Below, in pieces: positions 8,270-17,801 of a stretch of 64,000 nt of DNA (the first letter of the stretch is position 1; the number at the start of each line of letters is the position of its first letter). Origin of the DNA: Acidobacteriota bacterium (GTDB taxonomy: Bacteria > Acidobacteriota > Terriglobia > Acidiferrales > UBA7541); contig QHYI01000143.1 in NCBI GenBank assembly GCA_003223245.1, positions 1 to 64,000 on the forward strand. Direction: 5' to 3'. A model generated the notes under the pieces. The model saw only the letters and a program-made list of their open reading frames with translations, was not told the origin of the DNA and made no database searches. Both the position numbers and the translations under genes were made by a program.

Positions 8270-9562
8270 ATGAAAGCTAAGAAACAGTCCAGCCGCAATT
8301 CCGGCGTTGTGGCGCAGAAGCAGGACCGGAATAGCTCCGAGTTTGAGGCCAAGAGCGGCCAGAGGAAGCTCAGCGGTCAGACGCTGCACGGATTGCACGG
8401 GCTCGGGCCACAGACGAAGGCGATTCATGGCGGGGAGCCAAATCGTTGCGGCGTCAACGGTCCTGTGGCGACCGAGATTATCCGCTCCTCGACGTTCACG
8501 TTTTCCAACACCGAAGAGATGAAAGAGTGGGCCGAGGGGAAGAACAAGGCGTATATATACACGCGCTACGGGAATCCAACGCTCAGCGTGGCAGAAAAGA
8601 AAATCGCGGCGCTCGAAGGAGCGGAAGCGGCGGTGGTGAGCGCTTCGGGTATGGCGGCGATTTCTTCTTCGTTGCTGGCGGTACTGCACTCCGGAGACGA
8701 GCTGATCTCGACGGCGCAACTTTACGGCGGGACATACCGGCTGATGCGCGACGTGTTTCCGAACATGGGCATCACGGTTCACCACGTGCAACCCGATCTT
8801 TGTGGCATCGAAAAGCGGGTGAACGCGCGCACGAAGGCGCTATACATCGAAACGCCGACCAACCCGACGCTGCGGCTGGTGGACACTGAAAAAGCCATAG
8901 AGTTTGCCAAGAAACATAAGCTGGTCGCGCTGATCGACAACACGTTTGCGACGCCGGTGCTGCAGAACCCCATCAGGCTGGGATACGACATGGTGGTGCA
9001 CAGCGCCACGAAGGCACTGGCCGGACATTCGGACATTATCGCCGGCGTCTCCGTGGGCAGCCAAGAGTGGATGGACAAGGTGCGCCAGATGATCATTTAT
9101 CTCGGCGGGTCGATGGATCCGGGCGCGGCGTATCTGCTGATTCGGGGAATCAAGACGGTCGGCGTGCGCGTCGAGCGGCAATGCGAAAACGCCACGGCCG
9201 TGGCGACGTTTTTGGAGAAGCATCCCAAGGTCGAGCGCGTACACTATCCGGGATTGAAGTCGCATCCGAGTCACGAACTCGCAAAAAAGCAGATGCGCGG
9301 ATTCGGCTCGATGTTGGCCTTTGACATGAAGGGCGGCTTGCCGGCGGCGCGGCGCTTCTGCGATCGCGTAAGGCTGTTTCTGCTCGCGGCAAGCTTGGGT
9401 GGCGTGGAGTCTCTGGTGATTCTGCCGATTTACAGCTCGCATTACAACATGAGCGACGAAGAGTTGAAGCGCGCAGGAGTGAGCCCGGGAACGGTGCGGG
9501 TGTCGATGGGGTTGGAAGACAAAGAAGACTTGATCGAGGATTTGAAGCAGGCGCTGGAGTAG
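8270..9562 (+). CDS. Trans-sulfuration PLP enzyme (Cys/Met metabolism family)
   Basis: About 430 residues from the ATG at 8270. It matches the cystathionine gamma-synthase, methionine gamma-lyase and O-acetylhomoserine sulfhydrylase family, cytoplasmic fold-type I PLP enzymes. Visible motifs are YTRYGNPT, SASGMAAISS (phosphate-binding region), ALIDNTFATPVLQNP and the Schiff-base lysine in SATKALAGHSD. The C-terminal SLGGVESLV and SMGLEDKEDLIEDL are also typical. A 40-50 residue N-terminal extension rich in Lys, Ser and Gln precedes the domain and may be partly untranslated. Which reaction it carries out cannot be decided here. No SAM riboswitch was recognised upstream. Confidence 0.9.
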   Translation: MKAKKQSSRNSGVVAQKQDRNSSEFEAKSGQRKLSGQTLHGLHGLGPQTKAIHGGEPNRCGVNGPVATEIIRSSTFTFSNTEEMKEWAEGKNKAYIYTRYGNPTLSVAEKKIAALEGAEAAVVSASGMAAISSSLLAVLHSGDELISTAQLYGGTYRLMRDVFPNMGITVHHVQPDLCGIEKRVNARTKALYIETPTNPTLRLVDTEKAIEFAKKHKLVALIDNTFATPVLQNPIRLGYDMVVHSATKALAGHSDIIAGVSVGSQEWMDKVRQMIIYLGGSMDPGAAYLLIRGIKTVGVRVERQCENATAVATFLEKHPKVERVHYPGLKSHPSHELAKKQMRGFGSMLAFDMKGGLPAARRFCDRVRLFLLAASLGGVESLVILPIYSSHYNMSDEELKRAGVSPGTVRVSMGLEDKEDLIEDLKQALE

Positions 9563-9644
9563 TGATTCCCGGCACCATTCGTCACCGCAGTCGAAACCGT
9601 TTTCCTATGCACATCCGTCCCGAAATATTTGCTGCAGGTAATCT

Positions 9645-9661
9645 AGTCGTAAGTTTTCAGT
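9645..9661 (+). repeat. 17-mer dispersed repeat, copy 1
   Basis: AGTCGTAAGTTTTCAGT is identical to 33542-33558. It is also found with one mismatch in inverted orientation at 33398-33414. All three copies are intergenic. Confidence 0.6.
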
Positions 9662-9734
9662 TCTAAGCAAAAACCTTTTGAAGAGCACGTGGGCGGCTTT
9701 GCGATGCTCCCATTGGATTCCCCTGGCCCAGAGA

Positions 9735-9775
9735 TCACGCCGGGATTCCTCGTCGCTTCGCTCCGCGGAATGACC
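9735..9775. repeat. REP-like palindromic element
   Basis: The stretch around GGATTCCTCG and CGCGGAATGAC has ATTCC/GGAAT inverted ends around a pyrimidine-rich centre. It resembles short palindromes often dispersed between genes in acidobacteria and other soil bacteria. It lies just past the stop of the minus-strand TonB-like gene. Only this copy was noticed. Confidence 0.35.
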
Positions 9776-9784
9776 GTGCAGCCG

Positions 9785-10591
9785 TTAATGCGACATGGTG
9801 TAGATGACGGTGATATGCGTATCGATTTGCACGGGCTGGCCATTGAGAATCGTCGGCTTATAGCGCCATTGGCGTACGGCTTCGAGTGCGGAGGGAAAAA
9901 ACAGCGGATCTCCGCCAACAACTTCAAGAGACTGAATGGAACCGTCGGTGGCAATGATAGCGCGCAGTTCCACGCGGCCTTCTTTGTGAATTTGCCTCGC
10001 CAACGGCGGATAGGCCGGCTCGACGCGGTAAATCAGCATTGCGGGATCAAGGTGCGTCATACGAAGAATCGACGGACGGACAACATGGTGATCGGCTGGT
10101 GGTGGCGGGGGAACACTGCTTCGTGTGCCGGGAATCGGTATCAGTCCTCCTCCCAGTCCGCCCGGAATGCTTGGGCCCCCGCCAACGAGCGGCGCATCAT
10201 TAACGGCATCTTGGTCCGACCGTCGAGGGTCCCGTGTCACGATAGTGGGCGGAATGTTGGTTGGCGGACAAAAATGGCAAACATTCTGTTGCTGCCGGTG
10301 AATATGCTGCGCGCCCGTGTCGTGCGATGTGCCGTTATACCGAGAATAAGGCGGAATGGGCGTGGTGATAGGGACAGTGATTGGCTGTGACTTGCTAAAC
10401 AGGGGAAGCAAAATCAGCAGGCCGAGCACTGCGGTTTCTGTCACGATCGAGATTACGAGCGAGCGTCGGCGAACGCGGCGCTCGCGGCGGCGCTGCTCGG
10501 GGTCGCCTTCCACCAGGCAAACTCCCAACGAACCTAAACTTCGTTCTTTAACTTTTTGGGCTTCAGAAACGTTTCGAGATTCGAGTGGCAT
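9785..10591 (-). CDS. Energy transducer TonB-like protein
   Basis: About 268 residues. A basic cytoplasmic N-terminus (RRRERRVRRRS) is followed by one transmembrane helix (LVISIVTETAVLGLLILLP). A Pro-rich periplasmic linker leads to a C-terminal TonB domain. That domain has YRVEPAYPPLARQ, GRVELRAIIATDGSIQS and ALEAVRQWRYKPT near the end. Such proteins couple the proton motive force to outer-membrane TonB receptors through ExbBD. No exbBD is nearby. The ATG at 10591 is chosen for its AGAGGTGC ribosome-binding site, and the codon before it is a GTG. A TonB-family protein with another job is possible. Confidence 0.87.
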   Translation of the reverse strand: MPLESRNVSEAQKVKERSLGSLGVCLVEGDPEQRRRERRVRRRSLVISIVTETAVLGLLILLPLFSKSQPITVPITTPIPPYSRYNGTSHDTGAQHIHRQQQNVCHFCPPTNIPPTIVTRDPRRSDQDAVNDAPLVGGGPSIPGGLGGGLIPIPGTRSSVPPPPPADHHVVRPSILRMTHLDPAMLIYRVEPAYPPLARQIHKEGRVELRAIIATDGSIQSLEVVGGDPLFFPSALEAVRQWRYKPTILNGQPVQIDTHITVIYTMSH

Positions 10592-11016
10592 CACGCACCT
10601 CTACAGTTTTTTTCCCTGCGAGGGTTTCTAGGCGTCCGGTAGCGTTTGGGGGGCGGCCAGGGGGACGCGCTCCAAGCGCGCCTCTTCAACAACTGGGTGT
10701 CCCACACGTTAGAGACCCGCAGAATCAAGCGACGCCGGCCTCCGGGAGGCTGCTCTCGTCCTCCAAGAGACCGGCGCCGCGCTCGCAGGGATGTGAGGTT
10801 GCGCGCGTCCTCCGAGCGTTGGACACCGCGGGGCAAAACAAGTTCCCGCGGCCGAGGGTTCTACTGAGGATCGCAAAATACAGAGTGGTGTGAGCAGTCA
10901 GATGGGGATGAGCAGCTTAAGCCCTGTGGGTTGAGCGAGATACGGAAAACTGTACCCCCATTACCCGTTTGTGCATCTTATTCTTTGAGGACGTGGATCC
11001 CAGGAGGTCGACTCCC
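10592..11016. other. Intergenic, GC-rich, no gene recognised
   Basis: About 425 bases between divergent genes. A perfect 7-bp hairpin CCGCGGG/CCCGCGG is present at 10826-10851 without a T-tract. The ORFs here are arginine-rich shadows with no domain. Confidence 0.4.
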
Positions 11017-11331
11017 ATGGACCGGCGTAATGTAGAAACCGTTGGCGTGCGCCGCACGGGGTGGGCCGCGATGGACCGCGATCCGCAGCTAGACAAGGTG
11101 GAATTCATCTGTCCGCACTGCGGCGCGCGGGATCAGAAGAATGCCCGACGGCAGCGTACTTTGTATCATTTCACGGACGGCTTTCTGCAGGACATGCAGG
11201 GCGAAGTGACTGTTTGCCATTCCTGCAAAAAGTCGCTGCGCGTGGTTCCCATTGTGATGGTGTACGATCAAGAGGAGGCGCGAAGGTTTGCAGCAGTCTT
11301 CTCCGATGAGCACTTGGTGACGGCGAACTGA
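11017..11331 (+). CDS. Small zinc-ribbon protein, unknown function
   Basis: About 104 residues from the ATG at 11017, which has a strong AGGAGGT ribosome-binding site eight bases upstream. The ORF-track start 16 codons earlier has none. Two cysteine pairs (CPHCGARDQ at about 35-38 and CHSCKKSL at about 70-73) form a probable four-Cys zinc ribbon. No catalytic motif is visible. It is cytoplasmic by composition. The function is unknown and could be nucleic-acid or protein binding. A clear terminator follows, so it appears to be a single-gene unit. Confidence 0.75.
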   Translation: MDRRNVETVGVRRTGWAAMDRDPQLDKVEFICPHCGARDQKNARRQRTLYHFTDGFLQDMQGEVTVCHSCKKSLRVVPIVMVYDQEEARRFAAVFSDEHLVTAN

Positions 11332-11363
11332 ACGGTTTGCTTACTGAGTTTTACTAAAGGGAT

Positions 11364-11400
11364 GCGGGGCGTGACCAGCGGCGCCCCGCCTTTATTTTAT
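11364..11400 (+). terminator. Rho-independent terminator after the zinc-ribbon gene
   Basis: Perfect 8-bp stem GCGGGGCG (11364-11371) and CGCCCCGC (11382-11389), followed by CTTTATTTTAT. Confidence 0.85.
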
Positions 11401-11419
11401 AGCTTCAGATAGTTAGCGG

Positions 11420-11758
11420 TTAGTGGCGGTCGTGATCGTGGTCATCCCAGTCGCGGTCGTTGTGCCAGCGGTGGCCGTCTTCATCCCACCAACGATGGTG
11501 TTCCTTCCAGCAGCGCTCGCGCGCTTCGCGCAGTTCATGGCGTGCATGATCGGCTTGCCGGCTGTTCCAACCATGGTGCTCGAGGGCTTCGTGCAGTTTG
11601 TGATCGGCTTTGGCGACGCGCCGCTGACAGCGGTTATAGTCGTCGTAGCCGTGGGCGACAGCGCGCGGCGTCGCCACGAATGCCAACAGGCCAAACATCG
11701 CCGCGGCGGCGAGCAGCGAGCGTCGCAAGAACTTCTTCTCTCCCGTATGGGTGGTCAT
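11420..11758 (-). CDS. Secreted His/Asp-rich small protein
   Basis: 112 residues with a Sec signal peptide (SLLAAAAMFGLLAFVATPRAVA, cut near AVA-HG). The mature part is strongly charged and rich in His, Trp, Arg and Asp, ending in DDHDHDRH. The composition suggests periplasmic metal or polyanion binding, but no family is recognised. The ATG has a GGAG ribosome-binding site. It is convergent with the zinc-ribbon gene. Function is inference. Confidence 0.7.
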   Translation of the reverse strand: MTTHTGEKKFLRRSLLAAAAMFGLLAFVATPRAVAHGYDDYNRCQRRVAKADHKLHEALEHHGWNSRQADHARHELREARERCWKEHHRWWDEDGHRWHNDRDWDDHDHDRH

Positions 11759-11921
11759 GTGTCTCCATCCTCTCGTAATTTCCCCGACTGGGATGGGGCA
11801 TTTGTCCCTGCTGGATCAAACACCGTCGCGCGGAGAATGTAGCGAGCGCGTTATTGTCGTCGTGGATCAACTGCAAATAAAGATACTTAGCGAGGCTCGT
11901 GCCGCAAATCCCCGGGGCCCT

Positions 11922-12797
11922 TTAGTAGGCCTGCAGGAACGGATCAACGTTCATGTGGTATTTTTCGAGGCCGGCGCGCACGCGGTCAAAGGCTTCGTCC
12001 ACAGTATCGGCAAACTGCAGCATTTCGTATTCGCTTTCGTTGATCGTGCCCCAGCGAACCATGGCCTTCCAATTCAGGACGTCGTCCCAGTATCTGCGGC
12101 CGTAAATCAAAATCAAATTGCGCTTGGGCAGCTTGCCGGTTTGCAGCAGCGTGAGCACTTCCCAAAGCTCGTCCATGGTGCCAAAGCCGCCGGGAAAAAC
12201 GATCAGCGCTTTGGCAATTTGCGCGAACCAGAGTTTGCGCATGAAGAAGTACTTGAAATTGAAGCTCAGCTCCGGGCTGATATAAGGATTCGCGAACTGC
12301 TCGTGCGGCAATTCAATGGACAGGCCAATGGATTTGCCGCCTGCTTCGTAAGCGCCGCGATTCGCGGCTTCCATGATGCCGGGGCCGCCGCCGGAACAGA
12401 CGACGAAGCGGCGCGGATTGGGACCAAGCGTTAGCGCCCAACTCGTGAGTTTGTGCGAGAGCTGCCGCGCCTCTTCGTAGTACCGGGACATTTCCAGAGA
12501 GCTTTTAGCGCTCCGCAGACAGGCGCGGTGGTGGTGCAATTCCTCTGCCGACATTTTGCCGGTCTTCATCCGCTTCAGCCGCGTGTAGCGCGCCTGCGCG
12601 GTTTCGTGCGACTCGATGCGCGCCGAACCGAACATCACGATGGTGTCGCCGATGCCCTCGTTCTTGAGCTGCACTAGAGGATGGATGTATTCGCCGAGAA
12701 TGCGAATCGGCCGTGCCGGCACGCTGTTCAGGAACTTCCGGTCCTCGTGGGTAACCCTGGGCGCGTGCTGGGGCTTCAATTTTTTGCCGTCGGGCAT
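11922..12797 (-). CDS. LOG family protein (Rossmann-fold nucleotide hydrolase)
   Basis: About 291 residues from the ATG at 12797, preceded by GGAGAAA, rather than the upstream start in the track. It carries the LOG signature PGGFGTMDELWE at about 220-231 and the phosphate-binding CSGGGPGIMEAANRGA stretch at about 145-160. Members hydrolyse nucleoside 5'-monophosphates such as cytokinin ribosides to release the base. The bacterial physiological substrate is often unknown. It is longer than the minimal LOG (about 190) because of an N-terminal helical extension, as in the TIGR00730-like long forms. No operon partner is evident. Confidence 0.88.
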   Translation of the reverse strand: MPDGKKLKPQHAPRVTHEDRKFLNSVPARPIRILGEYIHPLVQLKNEGIGDTIVMFGSARIESHETAQARYTRLKRMKTGKMSAEELHHHRACLRSAKSSLEMSRYYEEARQLSHKLTSWALTLGPNPRRFVVCSGGGPGIMEAANRGAYEAGGKSIGLSIELPHEQFANPYISPELSFNFKYFFMRKLWFAQIAKALIVFPGGFGTMDELWEVLTLLQTGKLPKRNLILIYGRRYWDDVLNWKAMVRWGTINESEYEMLQFADTVDEAFDRVRAGLEKYHMNVDPFLQAY

Positions 12798-12929
12798 GTG
12801 TCTTTTCTCCAGAAAGCACGAACTTTGATTGTAGGGATTCCAGGCGGTTTGCGGCAACGTCTTCCCGCCAGGCTGCGTCGAAATGAGTAAACTGGGTCAG
12901 GGAATGGCCAAACGGAACTTCGGCGCGGG

Positions 12930-14090
12930 ATGGAGAGCATGAATGGGATAAGACAACTGAGTGGCCGAGCGATAGGGTCCCTTCTGACCGTTCTGCTCGC
13001 GGCAGGGATGTCGCTAGCGCAAGCGCCGACGGGGCCGCTTCCGCCGAAGCCAGGCGTTCCGATACAGCAGCCTCCCGGGAACGAAATCAAGGTGCAGGTG
13101 GCGCTGGTGACCACTCCCGTGACCGTGCGCGATCAGCGCGGTGGCATGGTGCATGACCTGGAAGCCAAGGATTTTCAGGTGACCGACAACGGGATCGCGC
13201 AAAGGATTTCGCATTTCGATTTGGGCGGCGATCCCCTCTCTCTCGTGATTTTAGTGGAGACGGCGTCGCGCATCGAGCCGCTGATGCCCGAAATCCGCAA
13301 GACTGGGATTCTTTTCACGCAAACGGTGATGGGACCGACGGGTGAAGCAGCGGTGGTGGGCTTCAACGATTCGGTGGACAAGCTGCAGGACTTCACCAGC
13401 AACGCCGACAAAATCGAAAACACAATTGCGAATTTGAAAGCGGGAACCTCCGGCTCGAGGCTGTACGACGCCATGGCGGCAGGCGTCGAAATGCTTTCCG
13501 ACCGCCCGCAAGCCACGGCGGAAAAGCCGGGACGGCGGCGCGTGCTCCTGATTCTATCGGAAGCCGTGGACAAGGGAAGCCAGAAGACCCTGGGAGAAGT
13601 GCTGCGTCAGGCGCAACTGGCCAACGTGACGATTTACGGCGTGGGGCTTTCGACGACGCGCGCCGAGTTGCAATCGAAGCCCAAGCCTCCTGAGCGGCCT
13701 AACCTGCCGGTGGGCTCAGTCCCGCCGCCGCCCGGCGTTCCGGCAACGCCGACTTACGAAGACAACTACCGCTACGGCAGCGCCGATTTGATGGCCGCCG
13801 TGGTCTGGCTGGTGCAGCATATTCACGGTCAGGTGAATGGCAACCCGTTAGAAGTAGCGGCTGCAGCTACCGGGGGCGCAAGCCTGTCCACGTTCCGTGA
13901 CCGCTCCATCGAGAACGCCATTGACGAAATTGGCGGGGAGCTGCACTCGCAGTACACGCTCAGCTACATGCCGACCGACGGCGATGCGGCCGGCTACCAC
14001 GAAATCAAAGTGTCATTGCTTCGCAACGACGCGAAGAGCCTGAAAATCCGCGCCCGGCCGGGATACTACCTCGCGCCGCCGGAAGGTTAA
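12930..14090 (+). CDS. Secreted VWFA-related domain protein
   Basis: 386 residues with a signal peptide (AIGSLLTVLLAAGMSLAQA) and a Pro-rich stretch. Next comes the acidobacterial VWFA-related layout, with an N-terminal strand region (VRDQRGGMVHDLEAKDFQVTD) and a von Willebrand type A fold. The fold covers LSLVILVETASR, the GEAAVVGFNDSV stretch and RRVLLILSEAVD. The usual MIDAS DxSxS is replaced by ETASR, so metal-dependent adhesion is doubtful. The C-terminus (SQYTLSYMPTDG, IKVSLLRND) is typical of the family. It is probably periplasmic or exported. ATG 12939 is an alternative start. No specific function is known. Confidence 0.85.
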   Translation: MESMNGIRQLSGRAIGSLLTVLLAAGMSLAQAPTGPLPPKPGVPIQQPPGNEIKVQVALVTTPVTVRDQRGGMVHDLEAKDFQVTDNGIAQRISHFDLGGDPLSLVILVETASRIEPLMPEIRKTGILFTQTVMGPTGEAAVVGFNDSVDKLQDFTSNADKIENTIANLKAGTSGSRLYDAMAAGVEMLSDRPQATAEKPGRRRVLLILSEAVDKGSQKTLGEVLRQAQLANVTIYGVGLSTTRAELQSKPKPPERPNLPVGSVPPPPGVPATPTYEDNYRYGSADLMAAVVWLVQHIHGQVNGNPLEVAAAATGGASLSTFRDRSIENAIDEIGGELHSQYTLSYMPTDGDAAGYHEIKVSLLRNDAKSLKIRARPGYYLAPPEG

Positions 14091-14103
14091 GCTTCTTAAA
14101 ACT

Positions 14104-14475
14104 TTACGCGATTTGTTTCCAGAAGGTGCCGTCGCGGAAAGTAACGAGCGCGTCTTTGCGCGCATCCCAGCGCAAATAATGCAGCGTATGCAGGTGTTCG
14201 GTGTGCGCCTCGCGGCTGGCCCAAACTTCGTGGAGCAGATAGCTGCCAGGCTGCTCGACCGAGGCGTGCAGGTCAAAAGTGAGGCAGCCCTCTTCTTTAC
14301 GGGATGGGCCGATCAAGGCGCGCAGTTCGGCTTCAAGCAGGAGTTCCTGGCCTTCGCGGGCGCGCAAAACGACCATGCGAGTGACCGCCTCTTTCGGCAG
14401 CTTCCCGCCAGACGATGCCTTCTTGCGCGCCTTTGGTCGAGCAGGCCTCCGGGCCTTGGTTTTGCGCTTGGGCAT
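14104..14475 (-). CDS. Antibiotic biosynthesis monooxygenase-like (ABM) protein
   Basis: About 123 residues from the ATG at 14475. A lysine- and arginine-rich tail of about 35 residues precedes a ferredoxin-like ABM fold. That fold has VVLRAREGQELLLEAELRAL, GCLTFDLHASVEQPG and SYLLHEVWASREAHTEHLHT. Homologues include YgiN quinol monooxygenase and related cofactor-free enzymes. The substrate is unknown. The basic N-terminal tail is unusual for this family and might bind nucleic acid or simply be disordered. It is convergent with the VWFA gene. Confidence 0.8.
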   Translation of the reverse strand: MPKRKTKARRPARPKARKKASSGGKLPKEAVTRMVVLRAREGQELLLEAELRALIGPSRKEEGCLTFDLHASVEQPGSYLLHEVWASREAHTEHLHTLHYLRWDARKDALVTFRDGTFWKQIA

Positions 14476-14696
14476 AGTGCCGGGGATTGTAGCGCAGATT
14501 GCTTCCCGCGCAAGCAATAGTGGAACAGATTCTTATCACCAGGGACGCGCTAACTAGCCAGAGGCTCCCGCCCTGATACCCCCGAGAAGCCAGCAGCCAG
14601 AGACACCGCCAAAGGCTAACGAGCACAAAATTCTCGTTGGGGCCCCAATAACCGTCTAAAGCGCGCCCCTACCGGGTAAAGCGAACCCCACAGAGG

Positions 14697-17600
14697 CTAG
14701 TGTGCTGCGTCTTTGCGGCCGGCGTTGAGGCTGTCGTAGTTCAGGATGGTGTTCAGTACCATCGAATAGGTCCCCCAAGTCTCGCCGCGATAAACGGGAT
14801 TGATGGAAAACAGAACGACGTGGCCTTTGCCGGAGGGCGCATCGACAACGGCAGGATGCTCGGCGATTTCCTCGCCGCCTTCCACCAGGCCGGAAATCAG
14901 CAGCTCTTTGCTATCCGCATAGCGAAAGATCACGCGCGGCCGGAGGGCCGGCGGAATCACGCGGAAGCCGTTCCGCCTCTGCTCCTCCAACACCGGCGGC
15001 GATTCCCAAATTTCGGATTTGGGCTCTTCGGGCGCTTCCACGCCAACGCGGCCGACGGTAAAGTCCGGGTCGTCCATGCCGCCGCGGCCAGTGGGTCGTG
15101 CGTGCATTTCCGGGCCGAGGCGCCGCCGGCCGCGTTGTCCCGCGATACTGCTAAGGGAAAAGATCGGTCCGTTGTCACAATAGGCCGCGCCCTTTTCGTC
15201 GTACCCGTAGGCGATGGGGCTGGCATCATCCACGAGGCGCGTGCCCACCACCGAGCCGACAATTTTCATTCTGTTGGCATTTTGCGTGCCGACGCCGTCC
15301 GCGAATCCGAGGGAAAGCGCAAGCGAGGAAGTGTCGGTAGCCGTCAGGAGCACGCCGCCCTTTTGCACAAATTCGTGCAAGCGCGCGACGCCGTCCCAGC
15401 CCAGGCCGGGGCGCAGGTCGTCGGTCGAGTCATTTTTGCCAACGAGGTTCGGCGTTTCAGGAGTGTTCTTCCACGGCAGCGGGTTGCCCCAACTGGTCGG
15501 AATGCCGTTGACGACGGCATTCACGCCGGCGTTGTAGCCAACGGGCGGAAACAGAATCACGTCGTACTTGGCGTTCAAGTCAGGGATTTTCGCTACGGCT
15601 TGCGTGCTCATGTAATCGTAGGGAATCCCCAGCTTGTCGAGCGCGAGGCGCCACCAGCCTTCGGTCTGCGTGCTCAGCCAGGTATGCACAAAGGCGATGC
15701 GCGCGGCGCGAACCGGATGCGTCTTCACGCTGGGCGCGGCAGGAAGCGCCGTGACTTGCACGCCGAGTTCGCTAGCGGTGCGGTCGAGGCCGGCGCGGTT
15801 GACGTTTCGAACGAGGAACGCACCGCGGTTGAATTTCTTCCCGGCGCTTTCGAATGGTTCTTCCGCCGCATCGATGCCGGCATCGCCGAGCTTATAGCGC
15901 AGTGTAGCAAGCGCGGGCTCCGCGTTGTTGTTGATGGCGAACACAGCCCCGTCGCCCTTCACGCCACCTGGCGCGCGGACTTCCGTCACGCGGTCCACCG
16001 GCACTTCGAGAACTCTTGTGTCGGTTACGCGTGTCACTTGGACATGGAAGAGTTCGCCGAAGGTCCAGCCGGTATCGTCATAAGGAGTTTTCTGCGGATC
16101 GTCCGGGCTCCAGTACTGCTGATCCAGCAAGGCGTCCGCGATGCGGGAATACGGCTGGTCCATGCGAATGAGGTAGCTGCCCGCAGGAAACGCTCGCGTT
16201 GTTGAGGCCGTCGACTCGGCTTTCGCTTCTTTCTTCTCTTTCCCCTTGGCCGCCTCCGGGGACTTTTTCGCGGGCAGCGTCACGGTGAACGCCGATTTCG
16301 CGCGCGAGATTTCCACTGCTTGCTTCTGCAACACCTGCAAAAGCTCGGCCTGCAAGCCCGGACGCGGATCGTCGGCCGAAAGAACGTACGCCGCGGGTCC
16401 TTCCTCGGACGGCTTGCTGACGGAACGTTTCGCCTTCAGGTAAAAATTCTTCAGAAAGCGCCGCTTGTTCTCCGTAAAGAAATGCAGCGAAGTGAGCAGG
16501 CCTGTCTCTTCGTAATTGTTGTTGTCGCGCTGCGACCAAAGCACTTTGGGAAGCGGCGGATTCTGCCGGTACCAGGTGCGCGCGTACTCTTCGGGCTCGC
16601 GCGTGCGTGCTTCGGTGTCTGCGCCGCCGTTGCCGAACGTTTCGTAGAGCCGGCTGATGCCGTTGTGCAGGGCCGCGATGAACATCAGATAGCCGGGCGA
16701 CCACGTGTCGAAATCACCATGCGCGAAGACGCCGGGCATCCCGAACTTGGTCATGGCCGCGACGTTGTTCCAGCCAATGATTTGCCATTCGTCCGCCAGA
16801 ATCGGATCGATCCACGCATTGTACGGCTCGTCGCCTATGGTGTTGTCGTAAAGATACGGCACGGACTCGTGGAGATCGTGCAGGACTTGCGCTTTCCAGT
16901 TGACGTATGTGTTCAAAACATTTTCGGTGAGTTTCAGCGTGACGCCCATGGCGTCGCGATTGTTGTCGTGCGCCACGTATTTGCCCCAATACACGAGCCA
17001 GGGATAAAACTCTTTCGGGTGCGCGCGGTGCCATCTGTAGATGTCCACCATGCGGTCGCGGCCGTCGACTTCCACGACGGGCGTGATGAGCGTGATCGTG
17101 CCGTCGCGAATTTCCTTGATGTACGGGCTTTCATCCACGGCCAGACGGTAGGCCAGCTCCATCAGCGCCGTGGGCGCACCAGTTTCCGGTGAATGAATCG
17201 TGCCGGTGATGTAATAAATCGGCACGGCTTGCCCGACGAGCGCGTCGGCTTCGGCGTCGTCGAGCGTGATGGTGCGCGGATCGGCAAGTTTTGCGAGGCG
17301 CGCGCGGTTTTCCTCGAGATTTTTCAGATTGTCTTCCGAGGAAACCGCCACGGCGATCATCTCGCGGCCTTCTTCGGTCTTCCCGATGGAGAAAACTCTT
17401 ACGCGCGGGCTGGCTTTCTCGAGCAGGCGCATGTATTTGTACACATCTTCCGCGTAAGGCAGGATACCCGGCGCGCCGGAGACGTCGCCCAGCACGGCTT
17501 GCGGCGTCGGCACGTTCTTTGAGGCTGGCAGATAGTCCACCAGCGGCGAAGTGAAATAAAGCTCGGTAGTGTACTTGTGGATTTTCTCCGTGTACGCCGC

Positions 17601-17720
17601 GTCTACGGGCTGCTTGGGATCGCGGCCCGGCGGCGTCTCACCATCGGCCAGCGCACCAGGCACAGAGGTGCAGCCGAGAATTGCAACAAGCGCAAGCTTC
17701 GACCAGAACAGACGATTCAT
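14697..17720 (-). CDS. Large M14-family zinc metallocarboxypeptidase
   Basis: 1007 residues with a signal peptide (LALVAILGCTSVPGALA). The N-terminal 450 residues carry the M14 zinc-binding HxxE in TGTIHSPETG (His176, Glu179), the substrate-side HDNNRDAMG and a HDLHES third-ligand region near 281-286. The remaining 550 residues include strands and a segment like a glutamine-amidotransferase-type fold seen in related acidobacterial and Bacteroidetes proteins. It probably degrades peptides in the periplasm or outside the cell. The start has an AGGAGATG ribosome-binding site. Its exact specificity is unknown. It is transcribed on its own, downstream of the lactonase gene on the same strand. Confidence 0.88.
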   Translation of the reverse strand: MNRLFWSKLALVAILGCTSVPGALADGETPPGRDPKQPVDAAYTEKIHKYTTELYFTSPLVDYLPASKNVPTPQAVLGDVSGAPGILPYAEDVYKYMRLLEKASPRVRVFSIGKTEEGREMIAVAVSSEDNLKNLEENRARLAKLADPRTITLDDAEADALVGQAVPIYYITGTIHSPETGAPTALMELAYRLAVDESPYIKEIRDGTITLITPVVEVDGRDRMVDIYRWHRAHPKEFYPWLVYWGKYVAHDNNRDAMGVTLKLTENVLNTYVNWKAQVLHDLHESVPYLYDNTIGDEPYNAWIDPILADEWQIIGWNNVAAMTKFGMPGVFAHGDFDTWSPGYLMFIAALHNGISRLYETFGNGGADTEARTREPEEYARTWYRQNPPLPKVLWSQRDNNNYEETGLLTSLHFFTENKRRFLKNFYLKAKRSVSKPSEEGPAAYVLSADDPRPGLQAELLQVLQKQAVEISRAKSAFTVTLPAKKSPEAAKGKEKKEAKAESTASTTRAFPAGSYLIRMDQPYSRIADALLDQQYWSPDDPQKTPYDDTGWTFGELFHVQVTRVTDTRVLEVPVDRVTEVRAPGGVKGDGAVFAINNNAEPALATLRYKLGDAGIDAAEEPFESAGKKFNRGAFLVRNVNRAGLDRTASELGVQVTALPAAPSVKTHPVRAARIAFVHTWLSTQTEGWWRLALDKLGIPYDYMSTQAVAKIPDLNAKYDVILFPPVGYNAGVNAVVNGIPTSWGNPLPWKNTPETPNLVGKNDSTDDLRPGLGWDGVARLHEFVQKGGVLLTATDTSSLALSLGFADGVGTQNANRMKIVGSVVGTRLVDDASPIAYGYDEKGAAYCDNGPIFSLSSIAGQRGRRRLGPEMHARPTGRGGMDDPDFTVGRVGVEAPEEPKSEIWESPPVLEEQRRNGFRVIPPALRPRVIFRYADSKELLISGLVEGGEEIAEHPAVVDAPSGKGHVVLFSINPVYRGETWGTYSMVLNTILNYDSLNAGRKDAAH

Positions 17721-17801
17721 GGTGCATCTCCTGTTTCAAAGGGAAGAGGCAGATTCTAACTCACTTGGACGCGCGCGAAGATATTTTCCGATAGGAGCGA
17801 G

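Noticed and set aside
14700-16205. 501-codon open frame on the plus strand
   Set aside because: Antisense to the M14 peptidase gene, no start signal and no domain.
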